DNA from: Candidatus Gastranaerophilales bacterium
GTDB lineage: Bacteria; Cyanobacteriota; Vampirovibrionia; Gastranaerophilales; Gastranaerophilaceae
Direction: 5' to 3'
Length of the DNA: 64,000 bases
Assembly (NCBI GenBank): GCA_944323035.1
Contig: CALUQY010000003.1
Span: 51,829 to 115,828 of the forward strand
The position numbers and the translations under genes are program-made. Under the pieces are notes generated by a model, which saw only the letters and a program-made list of their open reading frames with translations, made no database searches and was not told the origin of the DNA. This document shows positions 62,349 through 64,000 of the stretch, piece by piece. The first letter of the stretch is position 1. Each line of letters opens with the position of its first letter.

Positions 62349-62744
62349 CTACAATTTTAAATTACTAATACTGTTATTTTTCATAAATTCTTCAAACGTA
62401 TTATTGATTGAAGAAATAAGCGGTTTCATAATACAGCAACAAGAAGTTATATGTCGTGAGGAGAACAGGCAATCTTTACGGATATATTTCCCTTCAATAG
62501 CTTCATAAATGTCCATAAGACTTGAATTTTCTTTCCCCTGAACAATACTAAATCCGCCTCTAGGTCCTTTGACCGAAACTAAAAATCCGCTTTTTACGAG
62601 TCTTTGCAAAACTTTAGACAAATGATTTTCCGAGATTGAAAAAACTTTTGCAATCTCTTTCAAAGGTACTATTTCACCTTTCCTATTTGCAATATAAATC
62701 ATTACATGTAGACCTATTGCTGTCGCTTCTGAAATATTTATCAT
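62349..62744 (-). CDS. Rrf2-family regulator (NsrR-like)
   Basis: 131 residues. Winged helix: GLHVMIYIANRKGEIVPLKE, IAKVFSISENHLSKVLQRLV, KGPRGGFSIVQGKENSSLMD. Cysteines DCLFSSRHITSCCCIMKPL match the region that binds an iron-sulfur cluster in NsrR/IscR. It probably senses NO through the cluster and represses hcp. The start of the operon is unclear; the broken oxidase gene upstream reads the same way with 45 bp between. Confidence 0.92.
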   Translation of the reverse strand: MINISEATAIGLHVMIYIANRKGEIVPLKEIAKVFSISENHLSKVLQRLVKSGFLVSVKGPRGGFSIVQGKENSSLMDIYEAIEGKYIRKDCLFSSRHITSCCCIMKPLISSINNTFEEFMKNNSISNLKL

Positions 62745-62788
62745 ATCAATCCTTTTTAATTCCTTTTTTAGATATTGTATAAAGTAAT

Positions 62789-63387
62789 TTAGCTTTCATT
62801 AATTAATTTCCCTGTAATATGCTCAGGAATTAACTCAAGACAAGCTACAGCATTTGCGAATTTTTTAATTTCACCTTCTATAAAATCTTCATCTGCAAAA
62901 TCAAATTGGCGACTTATGTTTCGACAAATGTTTAAAGTTTTTTCTCTATCTTCAATAAATTTTATACGACCAAAAATAATTACACTTCTGACATCTAAAC
63001 CTCTTTTTGATTCTACAGGTATTCCTTTTTCAAAGACGGTAAAAGATACTTTATCATTCATTTTTATTGCATCAATTTGTCCGAGAAAGGCTCGCGATAA
63101 GGAACGTGAGCGAGCCTTTTGAGTGGCGTATTAGACAGCGTAGCCACGCGCGACCCGCGGTTCAGCGGGGCGGAAGTGGCGGAGAACTGCTTTATTTTAT
63201 GTCCCTTTTTTGCCCCATGAAAGTAAATTTTATTTTCAGTTGTAGAATATTTATAGTTTATTGGTATTCCATAAGGATAACCATTGTCTCCAATAACTGA
63301 TAATACTCCTCTTACTTCGTTATTTAAAATTTCCTGACATTCTTCAAAAGATAGTTGTTGTTTTTTTCTTCTCATTTCTCTAAACAT
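62789..63387 (-). pseudogene. Pyridoxamine 5'-phosphate oxidase-family (flavin) gene broken by repeat R10
   Basis: The upstream part (63387 down) reads MFREMRRKKQQLSFEECQEI, then GYPYGIPINYKYSTTENKIY and FHGAKKGHKI, where repeat R10 starts. Past the repeat the protein goes on with DAIKMNDKVSFTVFEKGIPV and SVIIFGRIKFIEDREKTLN. Removal of the element and one target copy restores ...GHKIDAIKMNDKVSF, the family core. Intact members bind FMN and are linked to nitroimidazole or nitro-compound reduction. The fragment likely is inactive. Confidence 0.9.
63079..63193 (+). repeat. Dispersed repeat R10, 115-bp full copy with target duplication
   Basis: Runs GTCCGAGAAAGGCTCGC to GGAGAACTGCTTT and is flanked by ATTT at 63075-63078 and 63194-63197. 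The interrupted gene defines both ends exactly. One base different from R2. Confidence 0.95.
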
Positions 63388-63490
63388 ATTAAAATCCTCA
63401 ATTTCCTATTAATTTCATCATTTAGGTCGACTAATAATACATAATATGTATTAAGACTTAAACTTAAATAAGTAACAAAAATAATAATTT

Positions 63491-63522
63491 TAGTATATTG
63501 GTATATTAATACCAATATACTA
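63491..63522. promoter_or_regulatory. Perfect palindrome upstream of broken oxidase-Rrf2-hcp cluster
   Basis: TAGTATATTGGTAT / ATACCAATATACTA, 14-bp perfect arms around ATTA, about 100 bp before the oxidase start at 63387. It has the size and AT-rich nature of an Rrf2/NsrR-type operator. A second palindrome ATACATAATATGTAT lies at about 63439-63453. Confidence 0.65.
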
Positions 63523-63582
63523 AATAGTCAATTGTTTTTTACAGAATAAAATATATTTTATATTTTTATATTATTTTCTTTA

Positions 63583-63828
63583 TTATTTTATGTAAGTTGG
63601 TTCGCTATTTAAAATAGGAACTAAGGATGTTCCTTTAATTTCCTCATCTTCAAGTTTTTCTTGAACTTCTGCCTCTAGACTTGAATAAAGTATTTCATAA
63701 GATTTACCACCTCTAACCTCAACTTCTCTAGCAATATATTTACCTTTTTGTATTGCAAGTCTGATTGAGCGATTACTTTTTAACCCTTTTATCCTTGCTA
63801 CTTCATTTATATTTATGTATTTTTCCAT
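63583..63828 (-). CDS. Short protein like the N-terminal DNA-binding domain of Mu-type transposases
   Basis: 81 residues from ATG 63828: MEKYININEVARIKGLKSNR, SIRLAIQKGKYIAREVEVRG, GKSYEILYSSLEAEVQEKLE. The layout 'xxEVAxxxGLxxxRxIRxAIxxGKxxxRxVxVRGGKSYEI..SSLxxEVQ' resembles the Mu-type HTH at the start of MuA-like transposases. The catalytic parts are missing, so it is a remnant or a stand-alone excisionase-like protein. It has a long inverted repeat just upstream. Confidence 0.55.
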   Translation of the reverse strand: MEKYININEVARIKGLKSNRSIRLAIQKGKYIAREVEVRGGKSYEILYSSLEAEVQEKLEDEEIKGTSLVPILNSEPTYIK

Positions 63829-63832
63829 ACTC

Positions 63833-63884
63833 ACACAATAACTCGGAAGTTTGGAAATGGAACACCGTTTCCGACTTATTGTGT
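63833..63884. repeat. Long inverted repeat upstream of Mu-like fragment
   Basis: ACACAATAACTCGGAAG and TTTCCGACTTATTGTGT pair over 15 of 17 bases, with a smaller GGAAA/TTTCC pair inside. Could be an operator, an attenuator or a trace of element ends. Confidence 0.55.
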
Positions 63885-63904
63885 CGCTTTCGTATCAATT
63901 TTTC

Positions 63905-64000
63905 CGAAATTCAAATTAAAAAATAATTATCCTACAAGCCTTTGGAATTCAGGCGGTTGCCTATTATTTAGCTTGACTTAATACCTTATCAACGTCAGGG
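63905..64000 (-). ncRNA. Possible third, degenerate toxin-like cassette (cut by window edge)
   Basis: On the minus strand, TAAGGTATTAAGTCAAGCT and later AAGGCTTG and AATTATTTTTT follow the order of the 3' region of cassettes 1 and 2 (TAGGGTATGAAGTCAAGCT, GGGCTTG, ATTATTTACT). The antisense promoter is not conserved and the peptide would lie beyond 64000. Confidence 0.3.

Overview
This AT-rich window looks like a chromosomal segment of a gut-type, non-photosynthetic relative of the cyanobacteria (Vampirovibrionia/Melainabacteria, probably Gastranaerophilales). That placement is inference at moderate confidence. It rests on the pilin signature FTLAEVLIALAIIGVVAA, a HEAT/PBS-lyase-like repeat protein, GH57/DUF3536, the low GC content and many lineage-style hypothetical proteins. 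No rRNA, CRISPR array or complete insertion sequence is visible.

Layout. 0-16 kb: the end of a GH57/DUF3536 enzyme, aroC, secreted TPR, phosphoesterase and MBL-fold proteins, a histidine kinase, HU, and a TonB-ExbB-ExbD-ExbD envelope energy module. 16-35 kb: ahcY, an ftsL-like gene, rsmH, a CNT nucleoside transporter, an outsized membrane-anchored GT5 glycosyltransferase, a pilin with a 13-G tract, a large membrane protein, a COG2509 flavoprotein, an AAA+ ATPase and glnA. 35-39 kb: an AT-rich glycosyltransferase operon. 40-46.7 kb, just after tRNA-Arg: an accessory island with DUF4062, KAP NTPase and HEPN-like genes plus two broken genes. 46.7-54 kb: a cad-type efflux ATPase with its ArsR repressor, acyltransferase, CorC/HlyC-type protein, alcohol dehydrogenase and holin-like protein. 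54-56.4 kb: a regulator followed by a three-gene operon whose middle product looks like an aegerolysin. 56-64 kb: MATE and SMR exporters, tRNA-Gly, and an Rrf2-hcp-cupin nitrosative-stress operon preceded by a flavin-oxidase gene broken by a repeat.

Three observations stand out. (1) Two cassettes, at 3528-3780 (+) and 16201-16443 (-), each encode a 24-28-residue hydrophobic peptide behind a strong ribosome-binding site. Each also carries an antisense TTGACA-N17-AATAAT promoter and an antisense terminator inside the peptide ORF. They look like an undescribed type I toxin-antitoxin family; a degenerate third copy may lie at the right edge. (2) About ten copies of a modular 100-225 bp repeat run from GTCCGAGAAAG to GGAGAACTGCTTT. 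One copy has inserted into a gene with a 4-bp target duplication, and others supply gene 3' ends. (3) Four unrelated cytoplasmic-type proteins share an N/Q-rich N-terminus followed by an aromatic-Gly box of the type (V/I)xFxG.

Also notable are seven small XRE regulators, several with clear palindromic operators, the putative aegerolysin operon and the HEPN-KAP pair, a candidate phage-defence locus.
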